64,000 bases of DNA, taken from assembly GCA_021779665.1 (NCBI GenBank), contig JAJYAG010000016.1:1-64000 (forward strand), written 5' to 3'. This stretch comes from Bacteroidota bacterium. Its GTDB lineage: Bacteria > Bacteroidota > Bacteroidia > Bacteroidales > JAAUTT01. Positions within the stretch are counted from its first letter, which is position 1, and every line of letters starts with the position of its first letter. The position numbers and the translations under genes were made by a program. The notes beneath the pieces were generated by a model. That model ran no database searches and was not told where the DNA came from. It worked only from the letters and a program-made list of their open reading frames with translations. Below, piece by piece: positions 37,092-45,688 of this stretch.

Positions 37092-38174
37092 TTATTTTGC
37101 CAATTCAGCTATAAAAAGCTCCATTTGGCTGTGTTTCCGTTCAATGTCCTGCAGGAGCGTAAACTGCGATTTCGACCGTTGCAGGTTGTGTTCGGGATAT
37201 TCGGTTTTGTAATAAGTATCGCCGTTGATATAATCGCCAAGAAAGCGAACCAACTGCATGTAAGTAATCAGTTTGGCGCCAAACGGAAGCATTTCGGTTT
37301 CGAGAGGCGTCAGAAAACCTTTTGCCAGACTCAGGTATCCGATGGTATACGCTTTGAAAATATCCATTCTGAACCATACATTGGCCAGTTCGGTATCATC
37401 TTCTTTCCCGTTATTGGCGGCAGAGCGCATGAAATCCCCAAAATCGGAAAGTACAAATCCGGGCATTACGGTATCCAGATCGACAATGCAAATAGGTTCG
37501 TCAGTTTCATTAAAAAGCAGATTGTTTACTTTCGTATCGCAATGGTTGATTCGTTTCACCAGCTTTCCTTCCCGGAAAAGTCGTTGAGGCAGGCACATTT
37601 CTTCGGCGCGCAGCTCAATTTCTTCAATCAGCTTGCGGCACGATTCCACACGTCCTGCAGCATTATTATCCACCGCTTCCCTAAATTGCCGCAGACGGAA
37701 TTCCATGTTGTGAAAATCGGGAATGGTTTCAATCAGTTCGTCGTGCGAAATGTCGGAAAGAAGCAACTGAAAATTTCCGAAAGCTTTGCCCGCTTTTTGC
37801 GACAGTTCCTCGTTGACAATATCGTAGCTTTTCGTGCCATGAATGTTAATGTACATTCGCCAGTAATCGCCCGCTTCATCTTTGTAAAACAGCTTGTTGT
37901 TTTTGGTGGGAACCAAACGAAGCACTTTCCGGTCGATATCCGTTTCTTTGGCCTGTAGCAGTTTTTCCCGCAAATGATCGGTGACCAGTTGAATGTTTCG
38001 TTGCAATCCTTCCACATCCCTGAAAATGTGATGGTTGATTTTTTGTAAAAAGTAAGAATCGCCCTTCGCATCGTTATTTTCAACAATAAAAGAATCGTTT
38101 ATGTGGCCTATTTTCAGCGGCTTAATTTCAGCGGCTTCACCTTTGATGGCAAATTGTTGGATAATGGAGTCCAT
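37092..38174 (-). CDS. Phosphotransferase, likely N-acetylhexosamine kinase
   Basis: A 360-residue kinase of the aminoglycoside-phosphotransferase fold. Features: KIGHINDSFIVENNDAKGD (nucleotide loop), FLQKINHHIFRDVEGLQRNI, the catalytic loop HCDTKVNNLLFNE near residues 215-227, and the metal Asp in ICIVDLDTVMPGFVLSDFGD. It resembles N-acetylhexosamine 1-kinase (NahK) of bifidobacteria, which phosphorylates GlcNAc and GalNAc; next to nagB that would suit hyaluronan or chondroitin sugars. The exact phosphate position is inferred. Its start overlaps the end of the upstream sulfatase gene by 38 bases. Confidence 0.82.
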   Translation of the reverse strand: MDSIIQQFAIKGEAAEIKPLKIGHINDSFIVENNDAKGDSYFLQKINHHIFRDVEGLQRNIQLVTDHLREKLLQAKETDIDRKVLRLVPTKNNKLFYKDEAGDYWRMYINIHGTKSYDIVNEELSQKAGKAFGNFQLLLSDISHDELIETIPDFHNMEFRLRQFREAVDNNAAGRVESCRKLIEEIELRAEEMCLPQRLFREGKLVKRINHCDTKVNNLLFNETDEPICIVDLDTVMPGFVLSDFGDFMRSAANNGKEDDTELANVWFRMDIFKAYTIGYLSLAKGFLTPLETEMLPFGAKLITYMQLVRFLGDYINGDTYYKTEYPEHNLQRSKSQFTLLQDIERKHSQMELFIAELAK

Positions 38175-39714
38175 ATTTATGTGTTATATATTTATCGGAT
38201 TTCTCCCTTTTTAAAATTTTCTGAAGTTTCGCAGTTATTTTTTTATGGTTGGCATCTGCCAAATTATTTTTTTCTCCCGGATCATTTTTCAGATCATAGA
38301 GCTGATCGACAGGAGAATTTCCAAGTTCGGTGTTGGTGCCTTCATTAATGGCCGGACCCTTGCCTGGCTCGATATATTTCCAGTTGGCATTTACCACCGA
38401 AAGGGTGTTATTCATATTTTGTTCGATAAGGTAATCGCGGCCTTTTTCGGTTTTTCCCAGAAGAGCATTCAGTTCATTTCGGCTGTCGGTTGCCGCTTCT
38501 TTCGGAATTTCAACTCTGGTCATAGCTGCCAGCGAACGCATAAGGTCGATTTGCGAAACCAATGCACCGGAAATTCCATTTTCTTTGATGCTGTTTTTCC
38601 AGCGGATAATCATGGGAACGCGGGTCCCCGCTTCGAAAATACTGTATTTTCCACCCCGAAAAATTCCTCCGGGTTTGTGCTTGCCGAGCAGTTCCACAGC
38701 GTTATCCTTGTATCCATCGTCGAGAACGGGTCCGTTGTCACTGGTAAGCACAATGATGGTATTGTCGGCAATACCGAGGCTGTCCAACGCGTGCATAATT
38801 TGCTCAACGGTATAATCGAACGAAAGAATGGCGTCTCCACGCGATCCCATTCCACTTTTTCCAGCAAATTTTTCATTGGGTACGCGCGGAACGTGAATGT
38901 CGTTGGTGCAGAAATAGAGGAAAAACGGCTGTTGTTTGTTTTTTGTAATAAAATCGATGGCGCGGTTGGTAATGCGCCCTGCAATGTCTTCATCATGCCA
39001 GAGCGCCGACTTACCTCCCTGCATATAGCCAATTCGCGGAATTCCATCGACAATCGCCATATCGTGGCCGTCGGAAGGATGCAGACGCAGCAATTCGGGA
39101 TGATCCCGGCCTAACAATTCGCCCGGAAATGGTTTTTGGTAACTGACTTGGATAGGGTCGTTCGGATCGGCATTGACTACCCGGTTATTTTCGACAAACA
39201 CACACGGAACACGGTCGGCAGTAGCGGCAATAATCAACCAGTCGTCGAAACCAATGTCGTTCAGCGCCGGCGAAATACATCCGTTCCAGTTTTGTTTCCC
39301 TTTTTCACCACCCAGCCCGAGATGCCATTTCCCAACAGCTCCGGTGGTATATCCTGCCTGCTTAAACATGTCGGCAATGGTGTACTGGTCGGGATGAATA
39401 ATCATGGGGGCATCGCCATTGGCAATTCCAGTATCCTTTCTTCGCCAGGGATACATACCGGTGAGCAAGCCGTAGCGCGATGGGGTGCTGGTAGACGAAG
39501 TGGCATGGCAGTTGGTAAAACGGATGCCTTCATCGGCCAAACGATCGACGTTAGGAGTTTGAATAGTTTTTGCGCCCATCCAGCCTAAATCACCATAGCC
39601 GATATCGTCGGCCAGAATGAAAATAACGTTGGGTTTTTCTTTATCTGCCGAAAACAGGTTTTGCGAAAGTAAGCAAAGGACAGAAACGGAGATAAATGAC
39701 AATTGGCTTTTCAT
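38137..39714 (-). CDS. Secreted serine-type sulfatase (S1 family)
   Basis: A 525-residue sulfatase with a signal peptide (ISVSVLCLLSQNLFSA). The metal motif is FILADDIGYGD at residues 32-42. The active-site motif is Ser76-Thr-Pro-Ser-Arg80 followed by YGLLTG, so the formylglycine precursor is Ser, which requires an anaerobic sulfatase-maturing radical SAM enzyme; none is seen in the window. Other marks are GAVGKWHLGLGG, LTSDNGPVLDDG and HKPGGIFRGGKYSIFEAGTR-like text. It likely removes sulfate from an amino sugar in the periplasm, feeding the kinase and NagB genes behind it. The exact position cleaved is unknown. Confidence 0.93.
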   Translation of the reverse strand: MKSQLSFISVSVLCLLSQNLFSADKEKPNVIFILADDIGYGDLGWMGAKTIQTPNVDRLADEGIRFTNCHATSSTSTPSRYGLLTGMYPWRRKDTGIANGDAPMIIHPDQYTIADMFKQAGYTTGAVGKWHLGLGGEKGKQNWNGCISPALNDIGFDDWLIIAATADRVPCVFVENNRVVNADPNDPIQVSYQKPFPGELLGRDHPELLRLHPSDGHDMAIVDGIPRIGYMQGGKSALWHDEDIAGRITNRAIDFITKNKQQPFFLYFCTNDIHVPRVPNEKFAGKSGMGSRGDAILSFDYTVEQIMHALDSLGIADNTIIVLTSDNGPVLDDGYKDNAVELLGKHKPGGIFRGGKYSIFEAGTRVPMIIRWKNSIKENGISGALVSQIDLMRSLAAMTRVEIPKEAATDSRNELNALLGKTEKGRDYLIEQNMNNTLSVVNANWKYIEPGKGPAINEGTNTELGNSPVDQLYDLKNDPGEKNNLADANHKKITAKLQKILKREKSDKYITHKYGLHYPTICHQR

Positions 39715-39735
39715 TGTTCTCAGAATTATTTCCTA

Positions 39736-39743
39736 CAAAATTA
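39736..39743 (-). promoter_or_regulatory. -7 box for the sulfatase-nag operon
   Basis: Minus-strand TAATTTTG matches TAnnTTTG, 21 bases before the sulfatase ATG. It faces away from the HTCS promoter about 120 bases to the right. Confidence 0.6.
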
Positions 39744-39862
39744 AACATAATAATCAGGCATGGAAAGCACTCTCATCTGCTTCAGTGAATTATGTACGAT
39801 TTTATACCTAAATTCGGACAATTTAAAACTCTGGAATTAAGTGTGTAGTCTCTCTTTTTGTC

Positions 39863-39870
39863 TATCTTTG
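39863..39870 (+). promoter_or_regulatory. -7 box for the HTCS regulator gene
   Basis: TATCTTTG matches TAnnTTTG. A transcript from about 39877 excludes the earliest in-frame starts and leaves ATG 39916 or 39946. Confidence 0.6.
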
Positions 39871-39945
39871 CAAAATACATGGGCTTATTGTTTCAGATTT
39901 TTCCCGCTGGTAAAAATGAAACCTGGTTTCAGAAAAAAAATAATC

Positions 39946-42900
39946 ATGAAAAAAATACGACTGATCATCACATTGTTGCTTGTTCGCGCTTCGATTTCGC
40001 TGTTTCCGGCCAACGATATTTATTTTTCCCGGATCGGGATTGAACAGGGATTATCACAATTATCGGTCATGAGTATTTACCAGGACGAGTTGGGCGAAAT
40101 GTGGTTTGCCACCCGCGAAGGATTGAACCGTTATAACGGAAACGGGATGGAAGTTTTTCGTCCCGTACCCAATGATTCGAATTCGTTGGGCGAAAACCTG
40201 ATATTGAGTGTTTGCGGCGACAAAAACGGTCATGTTTATATTCATACGCAGAATGGCATAAATGAATATGATATCCGTGCTGCCAAAATGAAACTCATTC
40301 AAAACCGACCAGTTGATGCCATTGTCTGGGGAATCAATACGTTATGGATTTCAGAGAAAAATGTGCTGTATTCGTACGCTGACGGAAAGAAAACCTTTTA
40401 TTGCCGGGTGGAACAAAGCAATACCCCCATCGAGAAAATTTTGCAGACTTCCGATCAGCGAATTTTTGTCGGTACTTTTTCGTCGGGCGTTTTTGTCATT
40501 GATCAGAATAAGAAAATCAGGCCGGTGATTCCCAATTCAAGCCAGGTTTCAAATCTGTTCGAAGACAGTCATAAGAATATCTGGGTGTCGACCTGGGAAA
40601 ATGGGCTGTACAAAATTCAACCGAATGGCAATATCCTGAATTACCGACAAACAGCTGTCAAATCGGACAAATCGATTTCTTGCAATTTTGTGCGGGTGGT
40701 GTGCGAAGATAACAATGATTATATCTGGATTGGAACTAAAAAAGGACTTGACCGATTAACTGTTGAGACCGGTTTCTTCAAACATTACGATTCAGAGGAA
40801 TTTAATAACCGTCAGTTATCGAACGAGTCGGTATGGTCGCTACTGAAGGACAGTCAGGGAACAATATGGGTGGGGACTTACTTTGGTGGTGTGAATTTTT
40901 TTAATCCGGATATAAATTTCTATAGCTTTCATAACCTGCAAAACGGTGTTTTAATGAACAAACCGTTTCCCATTATCAGTAATATTGTCGAGGATAAAAC
41001 CGGCAATCTTTACCTGTGTTCGGAAGGCGATGGACTGATTTATTATCTCCTGAAAGATAAAACGTACCGTATTTTCAGAGCCGATGAAAATAATCCGAAC
41101 AGCCTTACTTCGGATAATATCAAAGCGGTGTATTACGACCGGGATAAAAACGAACTGTGGCTGGGAACTCATCTGGGCGGACTTTGTGTGCTGAATACGG
41201 GTACTAATCAATTTACACAATACAAAACCATTCGTCCGCAATGGGATCAGACCAATATCCTGAGTTCAATTGCCGTATATAACAACGACTTGCTGATTGG
41301 AACTCACGGTGGACTTTTTTTGTTCGACCGTCAGAAAAGAACGTTCCGGCTTTTCTCCGAAAAAGTCAACAAACAAATCAGTTATATTCAGGACGTCAAA
41401 CTCGATCATTCGGGAAATATCTGGATTGCCGGATATAACGGAGTGTACCGTTACACGATTAAAACCGGCAAAATCCGCGCGTTCCATTCTGACCCGACTG
41501 ATTCCACCAGTCTGAGCAACAACAATGTGTCGAAAATTCTGATCGACTCGAAAAACCGTGTCTGGATAGCTACCAGTGGGGGCGGAGTCAATCTTTTTCT
41601 GCCCAAAACTAACTCTTTCCGTCGGTACGACAGCAAACATGCCGGCCTGAAAAACGATTTTGTCAGCAATATGCTTGAGTCGAAATTCGGCTACCTGATT
41701 ATTACCACCACGCAGGGTTTTTCGCTGTTGGATGTGGAAAATAATAAAATCCATAATTTCAATTCCGAAAACGGACTTCCGCTTAATTCGCTGTATTCCG
41801 GTGGTTTATGCCTGACAAGAAAGGGCGAAATTTTTATGACAGGGATGAATGGCATGGTGTCGTTCAACGAAGAAAATCTTTCGGTGCCTGCCCGTCCGTT
41901 TAATCTAAATCTTGTTAATTTATGGATTAACAATAAGCTAGTAATGCCGGGCGACAAAACCCATATTCTTTCGATGGCGCTGGCTTACACGCCGTCCATT
42001 AGCCTGAATCACAAACAAACCATGGTGACGGTGGAATTTGCTTCGAACAATTACATTCCGGCTAACCAACCGCTTTACCGCTACCGGCTCGAGGGTTTTT
42101 CCGACTCGTGGACCAACCTCCCGCAGGGAATCACTAAACTGAACTTTATGAATCTCGGTTCAGGTTCGTATAAGCTTATAGTTCAGGCTATTTCCCCGGT
42201 AGATGCATCGCTTATTTCCTCTGCCGATCTGAATATCCGGGTTTACCCGCCGTTTTATTTTGCCTGGTGTGCCTGGCTGTTTTATGTGGCGATAGTTTTG
42301 TTCATTATCTGGCGATACATTGTTTTCAGCCGTTCGCGATTGTTGCTCGAAACATCGTTGCGCTACGAAAAAAAGGAAAAGGAACATCTCGAAGAAGTGA
42401 ATCAGTCGAAGTTACGGTTTTTTACCAATATTTCCCATGAATTTCGGACCCCACTTACGCTGATTGCCGGTCAGGTGGACATGCTGCTCCAAATGCATAA
42501 TATTCAGCCTTCGGTGTATAACCGTATTCTGAATGTAAAAAGGAATACGCAGACCATGAGCAATTTAATCAACGAGTTGCTTGAATTCCGGAAAAGTGAA
42601 CAGGGACATTTGACGGTGAAAGTTTCGCAACTCGACTTCGTAAAATTCCTCTACGAAATTTATCTTTCTTTTGACGAATATGCCAACTACCGGCAAATTA
42701 AGTTGAATTTTGAATGTGAACCCGAACAACTTCTGCTTTGGGTGGATCCTGTTCAGATGCAAAAAGTGTTTTATAACCTGATTTCCAACGCATTTAAATT
42801 CACACCCAGAGATGGATTCATCACGGTTTCGGTGATTGATTCGGCAAACACGGTTTTTGTAAAAATCACCGATAGTGGTATTGGCATCGAAAAGGAAGCG

Positions 42901-44007
42901 CTTGACAAAATCTTCGACCGCTTTTATCAGGCCGAAAATGGCTTGCAAATCAGTAATATGGTTCCGGGAACAGGCATCGGACTGGCGCTGACCAAAAGCA
43001 TTCTCGAACTGCACTCCGCCGAAATTACTGTGGAAAGCTTGCCAAATGTGGGTAGTACGTTTACCATTATTCTGAAAAAGGGTGATGCTCATTTCACCGA
43101 CGAACAGAAAGCGGAATACGAAGATGCTGACATCAATTGTCTGAATCAAATCAGCGAAGTAGACGACGAATTTATGCAGGAAGTTGTCAGCACACAGGTC
43201 AGGGAAAACCAGCAACGCTATTCGATGCTGATTGTGGAAGATAACGACGAGTTGCGCAACATGCTGAAAAATATTTTTGAGCCGATCTATACCATTCACA
43301 CCGCGGCCAATGGACAGGAAGGTTTGGATAAAACGATGGAGTTTCAGCCGGATATTGTGTTGAGTGATGTGATGATGCCGGTGATGTCGGGCAGCGAAAT
43401 GTGTTCGAAAATCAAGAATAATTTTTCGGTTTGCCATATTCCCGTTGTTTTGCTCACGGCGCGAACGGCCATCGAATACAATATCGAAGGATTGCGGCTC
43501 GGCGCCGACGATTATATCACCAAACCGTTCAATGTGAAGGCGCTGATTACCCGTTGCAACAATCTGGTAAACGGCCGCAAACTGCTTCAGGAGAAATTCA
43601 GTGGCCAAACCGATTTCTCCCCGCGATTGATTGCCACGAATAATATGGACCGTGAATTTCTGGATAAAGTGCTCGAAGTGATTGAGAAAAATCTGGATAA
43701 TTCGGAGTTTGATGTTCCCCTGTTTTCGCGCGAAATGGCACTTGGGCGCACAAAATTATTCAGCAAAATAAAGGGAATAACCGGACAGACGCCAAACGAT
43801 TTTATCCTGACGGTAAAGATGAAAAAGGCAGCCGATTTGCTGAACAATCATCCGGAATACAATATTTCGGATATTACCTATCTGCTTGGATTCAATTCGC
43901 CGAAGTATTTTGCCAAATGCTTCAAGGAACAGTTTGGAATATCGCCATCGGCTTACCGCAAATCGGACGAACCTTCACCGGAAGAAGAGGAAGATGTTCC
44001 AGAATAG
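39946..44007 (+). CDS. Hybrid two-component system regulator (HTCS)
   Basis: A 1353-residue single-protein signalling system. In order: signal peptide (MKKIRLIITLLLVRASISLF), periplasmic two-component propeller repeats (about 25-680, with repeated EDSHKNIWVSTW-like units), a Y_Y_Y domain (about 690-760), one membrane segment (771-794), HisKA with ISHEFRTPLTL (His near 831), an ATPase domain with GTGIGLALTKS near 1007, a receiver domain (MLIVEDNDELRN; VLSDVMMPVMSG; YITKPF) and an AraC-type DNA-binding domain to the end. HTCS proteins bind oligosaccharides in the periplasm and switch on nearby polysaccharide-use genes. An ATG at 39916 is possible; 39946 gives a clean signal peptide. Confidence 0.95.
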   Translation: MKKIRLIITLLLVRASISLFPANDIYFSRIGIEQGLSQLSVMSIYQDELGEMWFATREGLNRYNGNGMEVFRPVPNDSNSLGENLILSVCGDKNGHVYIHTQNGINEYDIRAAKMKLIQNRPVDAIVWGINTLWISEKNVLYSYADGKKTFYCRVEQSNTPIEKILQTSDQRIFVGTFSSGVFVIDQNKKIRPVIPNSSQVSNLFEDSHKNIWVSTWENGLYKIQPNGNILNYRQTAVKSDKSISCNFVRVVCEDNNDYIWIGTKKGLDRLTVETGFFKHYDSEEFNNRQLSNESVWSLLKDSQGTIWVGTYFGGVNFFNPDINFYSFHNLQNGVLMNKPFPIISNIVEDKTGNLYLCSEGDGLIYYLLKDKTYRIFRADENNPNSLTSDNIKAVYYDRDKNELWLGTHLGGLCVLNTGTNQFTQYKTIRPQWDQTNILSSIAVYNNDLLIGTHGGLFLFDRQKRTFRLFSEKVNKQISYIQDVKLDHSGNIWIAGYNGVYRYTIKTGKIRAFHSDPTDSTSLSNNNVSKILIDSKNRVWIATSGGGVNLFLPKTNSFRRYDSKHAGLKNDFVSNMLESKFGYLIITTTQGFSLLDVENNKIHNFNSENGLPLNSLYSGGLCLTRKGEIFMTGMNGMVSFNEENLSVPARPFNLNLVNLWINNKLVMPGDKTHILSMALAYTPSISLNHKQTMVTVEFASNNYIPANQPLYRYRLEGFSDSWTNLPQGITKLNFMNLGSGSYKLIVQAISPVDASLISSADLNIRVYPPFYFAWCAWLFYVAIVLFIIWRYIVFSRSRLLLETSLRYEKKEKEHLEEVNQSKLRFFTNISHEFRTPLTLIAGQVDMLLQMHNIQPSVYNRILNVKRNTQTMSNLINELLEFRKSEQGHLTVKVSQLDFVKFLYEIYLSFDEYANYRQIKLNFECEPEQLLLWVDPVQMQKVFYNLISNAFKFTPRDGFITVSVIDSANTVFVKITDSGIGIEKEALDKIFDRFYQAENGLQISNMVPGTGIGLALTKSILELHSAEITVESLPNVGSTFTIILKKGDAHFTDEQKAEYEDADINCLNQISEVDDEFMQEVVSTQVRENQQRYSMLIVEDNDELRNMLKNIFEPIYTIHTAANGQEGLDKTMEFQPDIVLSDVMMPVMSGSEMCSKIKNNFSVCHIPVVLLTARTAIEYNIEGLRLGADDYITKPFNVKALITRCNNLVNGRKLLQEKFSGQTDFSPRLIATNNMDREFLDKVLEVIEKNLDNSEFDVPLFSREMALGRTKLFSKIKGITGQTPNDFILTVKMKKAADLLNNHPEYNISDITYLLGFNSPKYFAKCFKEQFGISPSAYRKSDEPSPEEEEDVPE

Positions 44008-44082
44008 TGTTCAGCAGGATATTGTCGAACGATATTGCACCTTTTTAGTCATATTTTGGAATAAGGCGGTGGGGATTCGTAG

Positions 44083-44090
44083 TATTTTTG
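44083..44090 (+). promoter_or_regulatory. -7 box for the rightward glycan operon
   Basis: TATTTTTG matches TAnnTTTG, 29 bases before the sulfatase ATG at 44119. Upstream, gatattg occurs twice, at 44019 and 44032, 13 bases apart, and could be part of a regulator site. Confidence 0.6.
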
Positions 44091-44118
44091 CCGGGTACAA
44101 ATATCTTTTTATCATTCT

Positions 44119-45669
44119 ATGAACATATCCCGTTTTACTTCCGTTGGACTGAAACCTCTCACACTGGTTTCGGGACTGATTTACGGTGGTCTTCTTAATG
44201 GAGCCGATCATCCCAACATTATTTATGTCATGCCCGACCAGTTTCGCAATTGCGCCATGCATTTCTGGAGCGAACCTGATTTTAACCGGTATGTCCGTTT
44301 CAAAGCCGATCCGACGCACACGCCCCATCTCGATAATTTTGCCCGTGAAGCCGTGGTGCTGACTTCGGCCATGAGCAATTGTCCGCTGAGCAGTCCGCAT
44401 CGGGGCATGTTAATGACCGGAATGTATCCTGACGGAAGCGGAGTGGCGTTGAATTGCAATTCGGACCGTCCGTCCAGTAATTTAAAGCAGGATGTGGTAA
44501 CGATAAGCGATGTGCTGAGCCGGAACGGGTACGATTGCGCTTACATTGGCAAATGGCATTTGGATTTTCCGACCCGTAATAATCCGCAACATCCCGGAAC
44601 GTACGTCGAAAACCGCAATCCGGTTTGGGATACGTACACCCCCAAAGATCAGCGGCACGGATTTGATTTCTGGTATGCTTACAACACCTTTGACGAACAT
44701 AAAACACCGCATTACTGGGACACGAACGGCGAACGACACGATATTCACGAATGGTCACCGGAATACGAAGCCGGAAAAACCATCGAATACCTGAAATCGA
44801 GAAAGCAAAGCGGGCAACCGTTTTTCCTCGTTATTGGGTTCAATCCGCCTCACAGTCCGTACAACTCGTTGAACGATTGCATGGAACAGGATTATGATTT
44901 GTATAAAAATGTGCCGTTGTCCGAATTGCTCGTACGGCCGAATATCAATCCGGAGCTGAAAAAAAAGCAGGCCTGCGCTCCGTATTATTTTGCTTCGGTA
45001 ACGGGCGACGACCGCGAATTCGGAAAAATTCTGGCTGCTCTCAAAGAGTTGGGACTGGATAAAAACACGATTGTTGTCTTTTCGTCCGACCACGGCGAAA
45101 CGATGGCCAGTCATGTGGAAGATCCGAAAAATTCGCCTTACATCGAAGCGCTGAACGTTCCGTTTATGATTCGGTATCCCGAAAAACTCAAGCCCCACGT
45201 TAGCGATTTGTTATTGTCCACTCCGGATGTGATGCCAACCTTGCTTTCGCTGGCCGGATTGAAAAAAGAAATTCCCGCCACGGTGGAAGGAAATGATCTG
45301 ACGCCCGACCTGATGTCACTGAAACCTCTGAAAAACGCACCAACAGCAGTTTTATATATTAAGAATGCCGATGGCAACAGAGATGCAAACGGCAAGGTTA
45401 TCAGCTATTTCCCTATGTCGCGAGGTGTCAAAACCGACCGCTACACCCTGGCGCTCACCATCGACAGAAAGACAAACGTGCTGAAGAGTGTGTTGTTTTT
45501 CGATGACGTGAAGGATCCGTACCAACTGCATAATCTTTCGGTGAAGGATAACCGGGCTGTTTTTCAGTCGCTGTGCAAACTGATGCCGGCCCTGCTCAAA
45601 CGGGCCAACGACCCGTGGTACCGCGAAAAAATTCTGAGCGATATTATTCCGTATTCCAATCCGAAGTAA
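44119..45669 (+). CDS. Secreted serine-type sulfatase, first gene of rightward operon
   Basis: A 516-residue sulfatase with a probable signal peptide (LTLVSGLIYGGLLNGA). The active-site motif is Ser91-Ser-Pro-His-Arg95 followed by GMLMTG, a serine type. The metal site contains VMPDQFRN, KWHLDF and VVFSSDHGETMASH. The form with NCPLSSPHRG and DHGE is typical of sulfatases acting on glycosaminoglycan or fucan-like glycans; the precise target is not readable. A 19-base gap joins it to the PL8-like lyase gene, so it is the head of a seven-gene operon with its own -7 box. Confidence 0.93.
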   Translation: MNISRFTSVGLKPLTLVSGLIYGGLLNGADHPNIIYVMPDQFRNCAMHFWSEPDFNRYVRFKADPTHTPHLDNFAREAVVLTSAMSNCPLSSPHRGMLMTGMYPDGSGVALNCNSDRPSSNLKQDVVTISDVLSRNGYDCAYIGKWHLDFPTRNNPQHPGTYVENRNPVWDTYTPKDQRHGFDFWYAYNTFDEHKTPHYWDTNGERHDIHEWSPEYEAGKTIEYLKSRKQSGQPFFLVIGFNPPHSPYNSLNDCMEQDYDLYKNVPLSELLVRPNINPELKKKQACAPYYFASVTGDDREFGKILAALKELGLDKNTIVVFSSDHGETMASHVEDPKNSPYIEALNVPFMIRYPEKLKPHVSDLLLSTPDVMPTLLSLAGLKKEIPATVEGNDLTPDLMSLKPLKNAPTAVLYIKNADGNRDANGKVISYFPMSRGVKTDRYTLALTIDRKTNVLKSVLFFDDVKDPYQLHNLSVKDNRAVFQSLCKLMPALLKRANDPWYREKILSDIIPYSNPK

Positions 45670-45688
45670 CCGATAAAACAGTGAGCTT

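Noticed and set aside
34055-39588. Many long plus-strand open frames (up to 293 codons) opposite the sulfatase-nag operon
   Set aside because: They lie antisense to well-recognised genes, show no family motifs, and follow from the GC-rich third positions on the other strand.
42565-43608. 347-codon antisense frame inside the HTCS gene
   Set aside because: It mirrors the kinase/receiver region with no protein pattern of its own; low-complexity His/Asn/Arg content is typical of a shadow frame.
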